NCBI GenBank assembly: GCA_026168455.1
Contig: CM047429.1
Location: 5,669,125-5,733,124 of the forward strand
Direction: 5' to 3'
Source of the DNA: Theocolax elegans
Lineage: Eukaryota > Arthropoda > Insecta > Hymenoptera > Cerocephalidae
Length of the DNA: 64,000 nucleotides
Positions 10,916 through 22,716 of the stretch are shown piece by piece. Every line of letters begins with the position of its first letter. The first letter of the stretch is position 1. Made by a program: the position numbers and the translations under genes. The notes under the pieces are model-generated. The model searched no databases, was not told where the DNA came from, and worked only from the letters and a program-made list of their open reading frames with translations.

Positions 10916-11907
10916 TTTAAGTTTTAAATTGATATTTTTGATGTGCAAAATTTATACATAAAAATACCTCATATCTCTAGAGTAGATGTCAAGGTCACAG
11001 GTGGTTCATATATGAGCCGGTTGGCAACGGTCGGGTGAATGATAAAAATTTAAAAATTTTTTAAATTACTATATATTCATTTTTAACAGAATTTTCTAAA
11101 TATTACAATGTAATAAGACCCCAAAAATACTCCTTTAGTTATCAATAAAACCGTAAGCATCCCAACTACCCTTAGCGAGGGGGTGAAAATTTCGAAAATT
11201 CATTAGTATAGGCTGGTTTCGATTTTATCTACGATGTTTTCTCGTAAACATATTGTAACATGTGTAAAGCATACCCTGTTTCGGCAATTCAATCAATTGC
11301 AGATAATTTAGGGCATATTTTACGCATCTTTCAGCGTGTTTACAGAAAAAAACGTGTGAAAAGTGAATACTCAAATAATAACGAAATATTGGAAATTTCT
11401 ACCCCTCGCTAGGGGTAGTTTTGGCATCTCAATTGATCCCGGAAAAATTTAGGACATATTTCACAAATTTTACAGGTTATTTACTAACAACATTTCAGTA
11501 AAAAGTTCAATAAGGATGACAACTTCAATAACGAGCATTTAAATATTTCACCCCCGCGCTACGGGTTGTTTGAATACCTCAATCTGAAAATAGTTTCAGC
11601 TGTATACGTTAGAGATCAGAGAGCCTACTTAATGAGAAAAATGCATCAAAATATCTATATCCATTATTAAAGCTATAATTTTATTACTGTCCCATATATG
11701 AGCCATGCCGGTAGTCTAAAGGTTAAGCTTTACAGTCAAATAATGAAAACATGTCCGAAAACGAGTGGTTAGCCACTATATCTGCTGTAAAGAACTGCAA
11801 AACAAAATTAAAATTTAATATCCTTAAGTTAAAGTTTTGCAATTTTTCAGATCAATATATAATAAAGTATGCATCTGTCTGCATAAGCTTGATAGATAGA
11901 TAGATAT
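10916..11907. other. Non-coding stretch with repeated GC hairpin modules
   Basis: AT-rich background with three diverged copies of a C-rich/G-rich motif at about 11163-11190, 11400-11417 (ACCCCTCGCTAGGGGT, perfect 6-bp stem) and 11550-11575, each next to GAAAATTT-type sequence. CGGTAGTCTAAAGGTTAA at 11709-11726 recurs at 52311-52328. This suggests an unnamed dispersed repeat. No gene. Confidence 0.4.
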
Positions 11908-12515
11908 CCCACACAGCACAGGATATTACGTCAATATTACGGAAATATTTCATATTAAGATTCGGAATATTACAGTAATATTAGAATGAAAGATTACTGA
12001 AATATTGTTATGTCCGCGAATTTCTTACTTTGTAATATTCCATGAAATATTATATTAATATTACTATAATATTTCAGTGTAATATTTTAAGAAATATTTA
12101 TGAAAAATTGATGAAATGTTTCAAACACACACTTGCAAATAGGACCACTGAAATATTACCTTAATCTTTCTAGAATATTTTAATGAAATTTTTAAGAAAT
12201 ATTTCTGAAATATTGATGAAATATTACAGTAATATTTTTGCAAAATATAACAGAAATATTACATGAAATATTTACAAAATATTGTTAAAATATTTCAAGT
12301 AATTGAATTTTTTAACTTAATTATTTGTAATCCCAAGAGCCGTGCTATTGATTTATATTTATTAAGTATTAATACACATTATTTTTTTACACATATTTAT
12401 CGAAGAAAAAATTTTTACATATTTCCTAACCTGGGGTCGAACCCCGTATGCACGCATCAAATACAAACGCTTTATCCACTACGCTATTCGCAACGCTTAT
12501 CGATTATGTTTAAAA
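11908..12515 (-). repeat. Word-saturated element: tRNA-like head, AATATT array, CTGTGTGGG end
   Basis: On the minus strand a tRNA-like head comes first: box A TAGCGTAGTGG at about 12500, box B GGTTCGACCCC at about 12440. After a T-rich spacer, 12300-11920 is packed with the palindromic word AATATT, usually as GAAATATTTC or CAGTAATATTA. The element ends with TGCTGTGTGGG (11918-11908), followed by a short GATA/TATC microsatellite. The same terminus occurs at 47680, 52526, 59449 and 61116. Head-body-terminus plus a simple-repeat tail resembles a SINE, but the body is unusual. Confidence 0.55.
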
Positions 12516-12770
12516 CCTGCACATGGTGATCTGCTATTTGATTTGCTATCTAATGTGTTTTTAATACTTATACAATTTCAATGGAATTGACAAGATTTTA
12601 CTATGATTTGGAAAAAAAATCTTGTTAATTAAAAATCTTACATCTTTGTTATCATAAAAATATCGTTGAAATATTTTATTGTTATATTTCTACTGAAATC
12701 AAATCGACATAAGCAACAAGTATTTTTAATTAAATATTTATATATTATTTTTTGTTTAAACTACATAAAC

Positions 12771-13118
12771 AGTTTCTGCAATAGAACGTACTGAAATCAA
12801 AGCGAAATAATCGACAAGTATTTTTTACGATACCATACATTGAATTTTAATTAAAATTTATATATTTTGCTTAAACTTGATAAAAAGTTTCTGCAATAGA
12901 AAGTACTGAAATCAAAGCGGAATAATCGACAAGTATTTTTTACGATACCATACATTGAATTTTAATTAAAATTTATATATTTTGCTTAAACTCCATAAAA
13001 AGTTTCTGCAATAGAAAGTACTGAAATCAAAGCGGAATAATCGACAAGTGTTTTTTACCATGTAATACATTGTATTTTTTTTAATTAAACTTTTATATAT
13101 TTTGCTTAAACTCCATTA
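12771..13118. repeat. 115-bp tandem repeat, three copies
   Basis: AGTTTCTGCAATAGAA starts at 12771, 12886 and 13001, an exact 115-bp period. Each unit also holds GAAATCAAAGCGGAATAATC and TTTTGCTTAAACTCCAT. Single diverged copies of the same unit occur near 25800-25850 and 26090-26140, and an inverted one at about 13950-14010. Confidence 0.85.
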
Positions 13119-14030
13119 AAAGTTTTTATTAATTTCCACAAAACTGATAAAAAGGAAACTTCTTTTTTTTTATTCTCTTTAAATAAACAATGTTTATTCT
13201 TTCCGTGCTTTACATCAGTAGATAAAAAATTTTATAGAATATTAATAATTCATTTGTGCAAAATTAATTTCTGCATAACTAATAAAAAAGTAATTTCTCT
13301 CTTTTTTATGCTCTTTAAATAAAATAATACTTGCACCACACGTTGGATTGCCATCTTACTTTTGAATAAAATACGTCTGATTTGAATTAAATAGCGTATT
13401 GCATATGCATGTTTATATAAAAGACTGATAAAATATTTTAAGTATGGTTATTAAGTAGGATTTATAAGATTTATATAACGACATTATATGTTTCTAATGA
13501 GGCCTATTTTCGACACAGCGATTGATTTTTATTTACATTTGCAGTGATATGAAGCACTAATACTTGATTACAATTAGATGTTAAAACAATAATATACACA
13601 TATTCATACAATATGTAATTCGAAATCGGAAATACATTTTAGTTTAGATGTAAAACATTAGAATGCTGAGGTGCAAGTATTATTTTATTTAAAGAGCATA
13701 AAAAAAGAGAGAAATTACTTTTTTATTAGATATGCACAAAATAATTTTGCACAAATGAATTATTATTATTCTATAATATTTTTTATCTACTGATGTAAAG
13801 CACGGAAAGGATAGACATTGTTTATTTAAAGAGAATAAAAAAAAAGAAGTTTCCTTTTTATCAGTTTTGTGGAAATTAATAAAAACTTTTAATGGAGTTT
13901 AAGCAAAATATATAAAAGTTTAATTAAAAAAAATACAATGTATTACATGGTCAAAAATACTTGTCGATTATTCCGCTTTGATTTCAGTACTTTCTATTGC
14001 AGAAACTTTTTATGGAGTTTAAACAAAAAA
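13003..14030. repeat. Long inverted repeat (foldback), arms about 330 bp
   Basis: The left arm, about 13003-13330, is found reversed at about 13675-14030. Matched landmarks are TTTACATCAGTAGATAAAAA with its complement near 13785, AGAGAATAAAAAAAAAG-type tracts, and the 115-bp unit. The centre of about 340 bp is AT-rich with no gene. It is a non-autonomous foldback-type element, with the tandem repeat extending its left arm. Confidence 0.75.
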
Positions 14031-14059
14031 AATAAATATAAATATCTAATTAAAGACTA

Positions 14060-15120
14060 GCTAAATCCTCACTCGCTCACGCTCGCTCGCTGAAAAATCA
14101 TTATATAATAGATAATATTAAATTAAACTAAAAAATATTTTATTATTTAACTACATTCAAATTGACGTACGCGCGCGTATAAACATATATATATAAACTT
14201 AATAAAGCGCCTTTTTCCCGGTCGGACATAAATTTTGGTTACCGGCAAAGTAGAAATTGGTTGATTTTGGTAACGCCATTACTCTGCTCTCGAGTAGTTA
14301 TACCGAATTCGACGCCCTCTACTGGTAGCATGGACGGCGTACTCACGCATGCGCGTACGGTAAAACATGCCGCCACGAATCGAAACGAAGAGGCAGTCGA
14401 GTTCGGGAGCCGCCTGCAAGAGTACTCTCTTCTCTGGCTCTCCCTCGACGCTCTCAGTTAACCTACCCGTCACCCACACTCCTCCCGCACTCCTCTCCTT
14501 CGTCTCCGAGTCGCTCGAGTAATAGTATGTGAGGAAAGAGGTGTACATCCTCAAAGACTCCATCTATGATCTCTGTCCCCAATCGACACGTGATACAGTC
14601 GGACCGAGTGACACTCGTACCGTCTCGGCGTCGAAACGGGACCGCCAGGGTCATGAAATAGATTTTATGTGAATTTTCCCTCGGCTAGCCGACGGTGAGA
14701 CATTCTTTGCGCGTGTAAAGCCGGACCGAGCTACCCTCGGTACCGTCTTGGCGCATCCTCGCTAGTGCGTGCACAGCCGACCGGCGTGAGTTATCCGTCT
14801 GATCGTCTCGGCGCTAGCCTTCTCAAAGTCGTGAAAACGACGCGTGAAATCGTTCCCGATTGGTCTCCTTCTCCAACGCGACGTACGGTCTCTTGCGGGT
14901 GTTAACGTTTAATTTTTCTTTATCTTGGAAGCCTTTTATTTCTGTTAAATAACCTGGACGGAGCGTAGACGTATTTTTAAATTACTGTGTTTTATTTCCC
15001 CTCAACCTCTAATCCTCGCATAATATAATATCCTTTAGATATATAAAAAAATTAAAATTCAAATAATCGCGGAGGAAGTAAAAAAAAAGAACAAGAAAAA
15101 ACGGATCTAGATTTCGCTCC
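14060..15120. other. GC-rich block with degenerate repeats; possible LTR or promoter
   Basis: 14290-14900 is markedly GC-richer than its surroundings. Three degenerate modules at about 14586, 14706 and 14765 share CAGCCGGACCGAG-like and CCGTCTCGGCG-like motifs and contain small hairpins (CGAGTGACACTCG, ACCGAG/CTCGGT). Open frames of 63-94 codons here match nothing. It could be a retroelement LTR or a host promoter/first exon; neither is demonstrated. Confidence 0.3.
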
Positions 15121-15858
15121 TCTCCGGGGCGTATGTCAAAATATTATTTATTAAATTGTACCCATATAGATTTATTATCATATGTATAATAATTAATGAA
15201 TTTATTATTATTATACGATGAATTAAAATGATAATATTAAACAAATAGAAATTATCTATAAAAATAATTATTTTTGTATAAAATAGAGTTTAATTATTTA
15301 GAATTAGTTAGAATTATTATTGATTTTTTATTGTCATGTGATATGTATACATCCTTTGCAAATAATTGTTTTATTTATTTAGCAGTACTTATTAATTTGT
15401 GTGTTATTGGTAATTTGGTAATAGCACTTTTTATACACTGAGAAAAATATTATAATAAATATTAAAATAATCTATATTAAAAATTACTATATTGTATAGG
15501 AAAAGTGTGACATCTCAGCAATATAATCATTTTTGCTATGTTATATATTAAATTTAGATATAATATCTTTTAATATCCAATATCGTATTTTTTGATATTC
15601 AATATAGTAATTTTTATTATATAAGTCAGCAAATTTTATTATTCAATCTGGTGTTTTTTAAATGCGATTTTAAGGAAGTAAAAATGAATTATATTTTGTT
15701 TTTAAATAATTCGAAATAGAATGTATATATTGGGGGAATTCCTTTCGTCAATTAAGTACTACAGAAACATTTAATATTTGGAAATTTAATTATATACTAT
15801 TCTTACGCAGTTGATCGCAATTTTTATTCACTCGCATATATTTATTCATTACACTTAT
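15121..15858. other. AT-rich non-coding stretch
   Basis: Very AT-rich and without genes. Around 15437-15660 the words AATATTA and ATATTGTA recur more than expected, resembling the word-saturated repeats elsewhere in the window. Confidence 0.3.
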
Positions 15859-16440
15859 TAGCAGGGTTGTAAGTACTCGAATCATTTCGAGGAATAGAAT
15901 CCTTAAAAATCCATAATCAATTTTAATTTTGGATTTTCATTTACTGCGAATCCTAATCTCCCTTGATTTTATGATTCTCAACTTTATCGAATCATAAGAT
16001 CCAAGTGATTTAAGAATTTTCTGTCACATACAATCACAAATCCTTTTGATTTTTTGATTATATTTATTGCAAATCATAAATACTAATGATTTTTGGATTT
16101 TTAGTTTTTATGAATCGCAAATACCGGTGACTTTAGGAGTTTTTCTTTCTAAGATTCACAAATACTAATGAATTTACGAGTTTGTTTTTCACGTGTCAAA
16201 AATCCGTTTGATTTTGTAATTTCTTTTTGATGACAATCATAAATACCGACGATTTTATAATTTTACGTATTTCGAATAAAAGAATCATGATAATTTTTTT
16301 CCTCTTTCATATACGAATCATTAATTTCATTTATTTTATGTTTTCTCGTAAAAGCGAATAAAATTCCTTTGATAGTTGTAATACGATTTATTAATGATTC
16401 TCGAGGTACCTGGACTATTGGATTGTTGTTAATTTTAAAT
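15859..16440 (+). repeat. Word-saturated element, GCAGGGTTGT terminus (copy 1)
   Basis: Starts TTAGCAGGGTTGTAAGTA. The interior repeats words such as GATTTTTGGATTTT, AATCATAA and GAATCC over about 550 bp. A reversed copy with the complementary terminus ACAACCCTGC lies at 22335-22716. No coding sequence. Confidence 0.55.
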
Positions 16441-16798
16441 CCGATTTTGTTATTAAAAGCTTTTTCCTTACACTGAGCACAAAATACTACTTGCTTTCCC
16501 TATTTACGGGGCGCAATATCACACTTTTCAATTCTTATGTAAAATGTACCTAGTGCTTAGTGAAATAAATTCAGAACAAAACAAATGTGGATGCGTGTGT
16601 GACAATTAATACGGGTATTTATGAGCTTGTTTGTGCGTTCGGTAAATTTATTTATAAGTGCTTTTGTGTGCGTATGTATGCGCGAGTGCGTAAATATGTA
16701 TATGTGTGTGTGAATGTGTGTGACTTTGTGAATATGTGTGCGAGTATGTGAATATATGTGTGAGTGAATGTGTGTGAATGTGCGTGCGAGTGGGTATA

Positions 16799-16938
<140 letters not shown>

Positions 16939-16984
16939 CGTGTGAATGTGTAATTGTGTGTGTGCGTGTGAGAATGTGTGTAAA

Positions 16985-17809
16985 TTTACACGGTTAAGAG
17001 TATGTTTGAGAGTGTATGAATGTTGTGAGGTAGAAACCTCACAGGGGGAGGATAGAAAAATTTGAAGCTCAATGCTTGTATTAAGGGGGAAAGTTTTCCT
17101 TGTTCGAACCTGAAAAAAGAAATATAAAAGATTAATATATATATTGAGAGCGAATAACATGATTTTATATACCCTTATACTAAAACTGGAACCGCTTACC
17201 TGGGCACAAACAAGACCTTCTGTCTTGTTTGTGCGTTGCTGACTCCCTAAGGCTCTGTAGGACTCGCTGTGGTGAGGTACGGTGTATAAATCCCTTGTCA
17301 ACCTGGGGCGAGCTCCATCCTTGTTATCTTCTCACCATGGTGATTCGCTCAGGACCTGAAAAGGAAAGAAAATGTTATTAAAGTTTATGGTAGATAAAAT
17401 GATGGTTAATTTAAGGATTAGGTTGTATAAAGGTAAAGGTAGGAAATAAAGGATGGAAAATAGAAAAGATGTGTGTATACTGGAAGTATGACAGGAGAGG
17501 TTAGGTCGTGTGTAAACAAATTACTGACTAGCTTGGTCCGGGTTATCCTCGCTACCAGGACTAAGAAATTTAATCCCTTTTGTTTAACAGAAGGTTACTA
17601 GCAATGGTAGAGGTCTATGTTATGGTTTAAATATTACTTACCTTATGGAGGAGGAAATTGATGCCGTTCAACTTGTCGTCACGCGAACACTCGAAAACGT
17701 CGTCGGTGATGCCGGGGAGGTCCAACGTCGGCCAGGAGTCTCGAGGTCCTCTGTATTCTCCGATCGGGCTCTCCGATAGTGTTTCGGCTAGTATTATTAC
17801 GCACTTCAC
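16985..17809 (-). other. Putative three-exon minus-strand transcript
   Basis: Exon 1 runs from ATG 17809 to 17642 (56 codons, containing ESPIGEYRGPRDSWP) and ends CATAAG before GTAAGT. Exon 2, 17355-17200 (156 nt), follows CCTTTTCAG and ends CCCAG before GTAAGC. Exon 3 starts at 17109 after TTTTTTCAG and runs into the CA microsatellite. All three join in the same phase, but exon 2 holds an in-frame TGA at its eighth codon. The product is unknown. It could be a short peptide, a non-coding RNA or a decayed gene. Splice motifs are good; protein evidence is absent. Confidence 0.35.
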
Positions 17810-18560
17810 GTATAATTATACGTAAACAATACGCTCCCCCCGCGCGAATACGGCAGACATGATGTCTTCATGCAAGTTTTGATCAACGCGGTGGGGGCGC
17901 TCTGCCCATGCGCGTAAGCAGGCGAGTTGGATGAGAGGCGCGCCGGCGGGGGGAACGAACGAACTACGGAATGACTCGCATATACGTGCGTGCGTAAGTA
18001 AGAGAGAGAAAGGAGATAGTACACTGCAAAGGTGGAGGCGCTTGACCATGCGGAATAGGAATTTGCAATTCTATTCCATCGGACTCTCCGATATTCATCG
18101 ACGAGGAGCGAAATAGGTGGCGCTGCGGAACGAAGATCGGTTAGCTAATTGAGAAAAAGGAATAAACCGATTGGTTAAATAAATAAGGAAGAAGGACTTT
18201 AGCGCCCCGAATCGGATTTTTCGAGAGATAATCGAGGACGAAGGAGAAAAAGGCGGTCATTCGGTGTTCGACCATAATAGTAGAACAACGGTAGTTTTTT
18301 TTCTTTCTCATAGATCGGTATATTGGAATTTGGTTCATAGGAATATCATAGTAATAAATAAGAGTATCATAGGAATAAAAAAAGGCATATAGAGACCTAT
18401 TGTTGAGAAGAAGGAGAGTACAGCGAATATTGAAGGAGCGATCATTATTTTTCTTTTGGGAAATTATCTAGTATACGCGAGAGGTTCACGGCAGAATATT
18501 TCTTGGCGGTGCTGTGGTGAGTGGTCTGTCTGGCCATTTTGTAATAATTTTTGTAACGAG
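17810..18560 (-). promoter_or_regulatory. GC-rich promoter-like block upstream of the 17809 transcript
   Basis: GC content rises sharply at 17820-18060 just 5' of the putative exon 1 on the minus strand. The block contains CGTATAATTATACG (palindrome, 17808-17821) and a hairpin GGAATA/TATTCC around 18048-18073. Near 18530 GGCCATTTTG gives CAAAATGGCC on the minus strand, an AAGATGGC-like element. No gene of its own is seen. Confidence 0.3.
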
Positions 18561-18920
18561 CGAATTCCGCGGAGTGCGTGAGATATATCGCGTCTTGGAA
18601 ATTTTCGGTGTTTAGTTTTCTTTTATTTTTGCTTTAACTTATGTGAATTTAAATCGCGAATAATATGAAATAAAAAAAATATATATATATATATGAATAG
18701 TTTGTGGTATTATTGATAAAAGAAAATTGTAAAAGAGTTTCTCCCGTGTACACGCGGTGTGACTGATGCGTATTTGTACCGGTTAATTTCGATATAATTC
18801 AGTATAACCTGTAAATAAATATTTATATAACGAGCTTAAAATTTTAAGTAATAAATCTATTGTTAGATAGTTTATCAGATATTTGCATTCGAATCTTTTC
18901 GGCTCCCTTCCCCATTTCAG

Positions 18921-18987
18921 AGTATTGGACCAACGTTGGTTATCGCCACTGTCCGTGGTGGTGACGCAGGAACACCTTTACACCCTG
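18921..18987 (+). other. Possible 67-nt exon, or end of an LTR-like region
   Basis: CCCCATTTCAG precedes 18921 and GTGAGT follows 18987, giving a well-formed acceptor and donor. But TGGCGCCC at 19015-19022 is also the core of a Gypsy-type primer binding site, so the region could instead be the end of an old LTR. The two readings cannot be separated by eye. Confidence 0.2.
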
Positions 18988-19879
18988 GTGAGTCTCAAAA
19001 CCCTGTCGACGGTCTGGCGCCCATTAATTAAATATCATTTGACCGTAGGGATTAACTACACAAAATATAATTAACACAAAATATATATATAATTGATAAT
19101 TCAGCGAAATTGTTAGTACGCCATAGTAGTCGTTGTACACGGAATCCTCTCAAGGAAATACAACGTTACAATGTGCACACAATTTAACAAATAAAAAAGT
19201 GCTTGGTACAGAAGATTACTCTTTTATACTTATACCCTGGGTGAAAATATTTTATAAAATTTATTTAAATAATTATTATAAAATTTTATATGTAATTTAT
19301 CCTATAGAATTATATATATTTTTTATAAATTTTTGTATAATATTCTATAAAATAAACGTATTATAATATGTAATTTATTTTTCACTCTGAAAATCAATAA
19401 AGTTGACTTTATTGACCTCTTTTTAGGGAGCAAAAACGCATTTTAGTCCCTCCGAGGATAAAGTAAAATTGGAGGGCAATAATGAATATTATTGTTCATT
19501 AAATTATAAAATTTGTTACTTTCAAAATTTTTTTTTAATATTTTTTACTAAAGATATAAAAATGTCATATATACTTCTAAAAGGTACTACATAATTTTAA
19601 ACATTAAGGTTCAAATATTGTGTTATTGGTTTTTAGTTAAAACACAGTGGAATGTGTTTTTGTATATTACAGTCCGAATAAGAACTCAAAAATTCTAGTA
19701 ATCTAAACCCGATTAGGTCAAACTGATTTCATATTCGGATACAGCAACCCACAAAACTTGAGAAAGTATCTCTGTAAGAACACATTTTAATATATTTAAA
19801 TCAGTGGTCATGGAATCAGAATATATAGTCAAAAATTTACTTTTTACAAATTTTGTAAATTTGTCCTTGAAATAACTTT
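18988..19879. other. AT-rich stretch with a small TTATAAAA-word repeat
   Basis: At about 19235-19390 the ends CTGGGTGAAAATA and TATTTTTCACTC are inverted and enclose sequence rich in TTTTATAAAA. The rest is AT-rich with no gene. Confidence 0.4.
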
Positions 19880-21780
19880 GATCCCATGTGGAAAAATTTT
19901 ACAAAGTTTATATAAAATTTTTATAGAATCACTTTATAAAATTTTTATATAAATTTGGTTCTATAAAAACTTTACAAAATTTGTATAAAAACATTATATA
20001 TTATGATAAATTGCTTTTTTTATGTATTTATGTGACAAATAAAAAACTATTTTCTGGGAAGATATAATATAATGAAAATCATTTATTTGTAGAATAAAGT
20101 AACATGAGAAAATTTAATAATTAACCATATATAAAATTTTTGTATATATTTTATTTTAATAAAACACTATGAAAATAAAGTAAATATATTTATCATTAAG
20201 TGCTGTAACAGTTTGGTTGCCGCGCGGATGTTTATTTTAATATCGCGGCTGCTCAGCGGTACGGTTAAACTTACCGTATTTAAATAAACATATTTTTCTC
20301 GCGATGCGGCGACGGTTACCTGTCCGTTCTACCAAATCTGTTAAATGTTAATCTGAAACCGAGTTACTGTTTCAGATAACAACCAGGTAATATTCAAATC
20401 TGAAATTGACCGCGAAACAGGGGTATCGCGTCGAGCACTTGTCAACCAGAAGTATACGAGCACTTAGGATTACGGAAGGAATCGTACGTGGGTTAAATTC
20501 AATTAATCGAACACCGGATTGAATTCTAATAATAATATGAGTTTATTGAAATAAAGAAACAAAGATAAATAATAAACAAAATCTGATTGTCGCCGAGGTC
20601 TACGCTTTGAATTACAAGTCGGTAAACGGCCGACTTGTAGAGAGAGGGGAAGAAAATATCGCGAACTAAAATAATATATCCAGTCAACGGGACTGGTATA
20701 AAGAAACACGATTATTTACTAAGTGCGAATAAAAACACGATCGCGCGAAGTGTTACCACTTACTTTGTACGCTGCTGTAGTCGTTGGTAAACAACGACCA
20801 GCCGATCGGTTGCTTACTCTCTCTCTCACTCTCGCTGCGGTGTCGGACGGATTGTCCGCTCGCCCGTGCACCGGGGTTGTGTGGCTGCAGGTAGATGCAC
20901 GGTGTTGCACCACTCACTGCAAATGCAGGATCGGCCTGCAGTCGAAACACACACACAAAACGCACGGTAAATCACAGCACGGCGAAGCTAAACACGGGAC
21001 GCGGGGGGATCACACCTGTCACGTAAGAAGGTGGCTATCACTCTCTCCAGTGCGCGCGAATCTCCCCCTTACCTCTCTAATGAGGTGCGTGCGCGAATCT
21101 TTCGCGCGCGAAGTTGATCCCGCCCATGTAGCCACGACGAACCGAGCCGAGCCGAATCTCGCCGGCTCGAACCGATGCGAACATTATGATACTGTTCGCT
21201 CGTGTTGCTCGAATTCGTCAAACGGTGAGGTAAACAGTACCTTACCGTTACAGTGCATATAATTGTATTTTCCCAAGTGAAAATAATTTATAAATTTTTT
21301 ATAAAAATTTTATAAAGTGTATTTTTTATACAATTTTTATACTACCAATTTTTTATAAAAACTATATAAAATGTATTTTATAAAATTTTTATAAAAAATT
21401 TATAAATTATTTTCACTTGGGAAAATACAATTATATGCACTTAATGATAAATATATTTACTTTATTTTCAAAGTGTTTTATTAAAATAAAATATATACAA
21501 AATTTTTATATATGGATAATTATTAAATTTTTCTTTTCCATGTGCTGTTTTCTCATGTTACTTTATTATACAAATAAATGATTTTCATTAAATTATATCT
21601 TCCCAGAAAATAGTTTTTTATTTGTCACATAAATACATAAAAAAAGCAATTTATCATAATATATAATGTTTTTATAAAAATTTTGTAAAATTTTTATAAA
21701 ACCAAATTTATATAAAAATTTTATAAAGTGATTTTATAAAAATTTTATATAAACTTTATAAAATTTTTCCACATGGGATC
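19880..21780. repeat. TTATAAAA-word foldback element split by a solo LTR
   Basis: GATCCCATGTGGAAAAATTTT at 19880 is mirrored by AAAATTTTTCCACATGGGATC ending at 21780. The arms (19880-20203, and 21430-21780) pair over most of their length, for example around the ATAATGAAAATCATTTATTTG segment. The centre, 21257-21430, is itself an inverted repeat (CCCAAGTGAAAATAATTTAT). The interior is saturated with TTTTATAAAA. The left arm is interrupted exactly at AAGTGC by the solo LTR. Confidence 0.85.
20204..21252 (-). repeat. Solo Gypsy-type LTR with GTGC target duplication
   Basis: Starts TGTAACAG and ends CCGTTACA, the same inverted ends as the Gypsy-B LTRs. It is flanked on both sides by GTGC (20200-20203 and 21253-21256). 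Orientation follows Gypsy-B: the GC-rich promoter-like half lies to the right and AATAAA-type signals read on the minus strand around 20540. The 1049-bp length fits the family. Open frames inside it (20723-21262) are not called as genes. It was formed by LTR-LTR recombination after insertion into the foldback. Confidence 0.85.
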
Positions 21781-22334
21781 TAAACGCGGATTTGATTCGG
21801 ATTTAGCGGCTGTCAAAACTATAAAAATATTATTTAGTCATTTACGCTTAAAAGTTTCTTCTCAATTTGACCTTCAAATGCTTTTGATTCTGACGTGATA
21901 GCGCCAAATAAAATTATCTTAATCTGAACCAATATCGGAATTTGAAGTACAAAATGTACTTTCTACAAAATTTACAAACTTGACCTTTAATGACCTTCAT
22001 CTTAACCCGATAAAGTCAAACCCCATAAAGGATCAGTGGCTGTCAAAATTGTAGAAATATTAGTGACCTCTCCTTAAAACTTTTTTCTAAGTTTGACCTT
22101 TAAATGACCTCAAACTTGATAACTTCAAATCAAGCTTAGACTCGGAATCAGCGGGCCGTAATAAGAACTTATAGGTCTTGCTCTTAATATACAGACAATT
22201 TTTTTATTTTGAGTGACTGTAATCTTTCGAGTGTTTAACGTCCAGGTCACTAGAGCACAATCTACTATATACCACAAGTAAAAAAACGCACAATACAATA
22301 AGTAAAAAAATTGATGCAATAAGTCAAAAAAATT
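21781..22334. other. Non-coding repeat-like stretch
   Basis: Contains recurring TTTGACCTT(C/T)AAATGAC-type segments at about 21868, 21980 and 22095, suggesting a diverged tandem repeat of about 110 bp. The same TCTGAC/AACTTGA vocabulary appears near 19720-19870. No gene. Confidence 0.35.
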
Positions 22335-22716
22335 ATATGGATTTTCGATTTATGAATAGGGCCAATTCACAAGTCAGATGGATTTTTAATTTTTAATTGG
22401 AGAAAATTCTTGCATCAAAAGGATTTTGGATTTATAATAAAAGAAAATCCTTGCATCAAAAGTATTTTGGATTTATAATTTAGGAAATCCTTTAATCAAA
22501 AGGATTTTGGATTTATAACTAAAGAAAATCCTTTAATCAAAAGGATTTTGGATTTATAACTAAAGAAAATCCTTTAATCAGAAGGATTTTGGATTTATAA
22601 CTAAAGAAAATCCTTTAACCAAAAGGATTTGTGATTTGAAGACAACAAATTCTGCAATTCCAAGGTTGATTTTGGATTCATGATTTGACGAATCATAAAT
22701 CTCACAACCCTGCTTA
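22335..22716 (-). repeat. Word-saturated element, GCAGGGTTGT terminus (copy 2)
   Basis: About 60-bp units built on AAAATCCTTTAATCAAAAGG and GATTTTGGATTTATAACTAA are repeated four to five times (22430-22630). The element ends AATCTCACAACCCTGC at 22716, the complement of the 15859 terminus. The word AATCAAAAGGATT is near-palindromic. Confidence 0.6.

Noticed and set aside
18988..19022. A full LTR element starting at TGGCGCCC (19015)
   Set aside because: No LTR terminus (TG...CA) or downstream gag could be located, so it is mentioned only as an alternative reading.
20723..21262. 179-codon ORF
   Set aside because: Lies inside the solo LTR and extends past its end; composition reflects the GC-rich promoter half.
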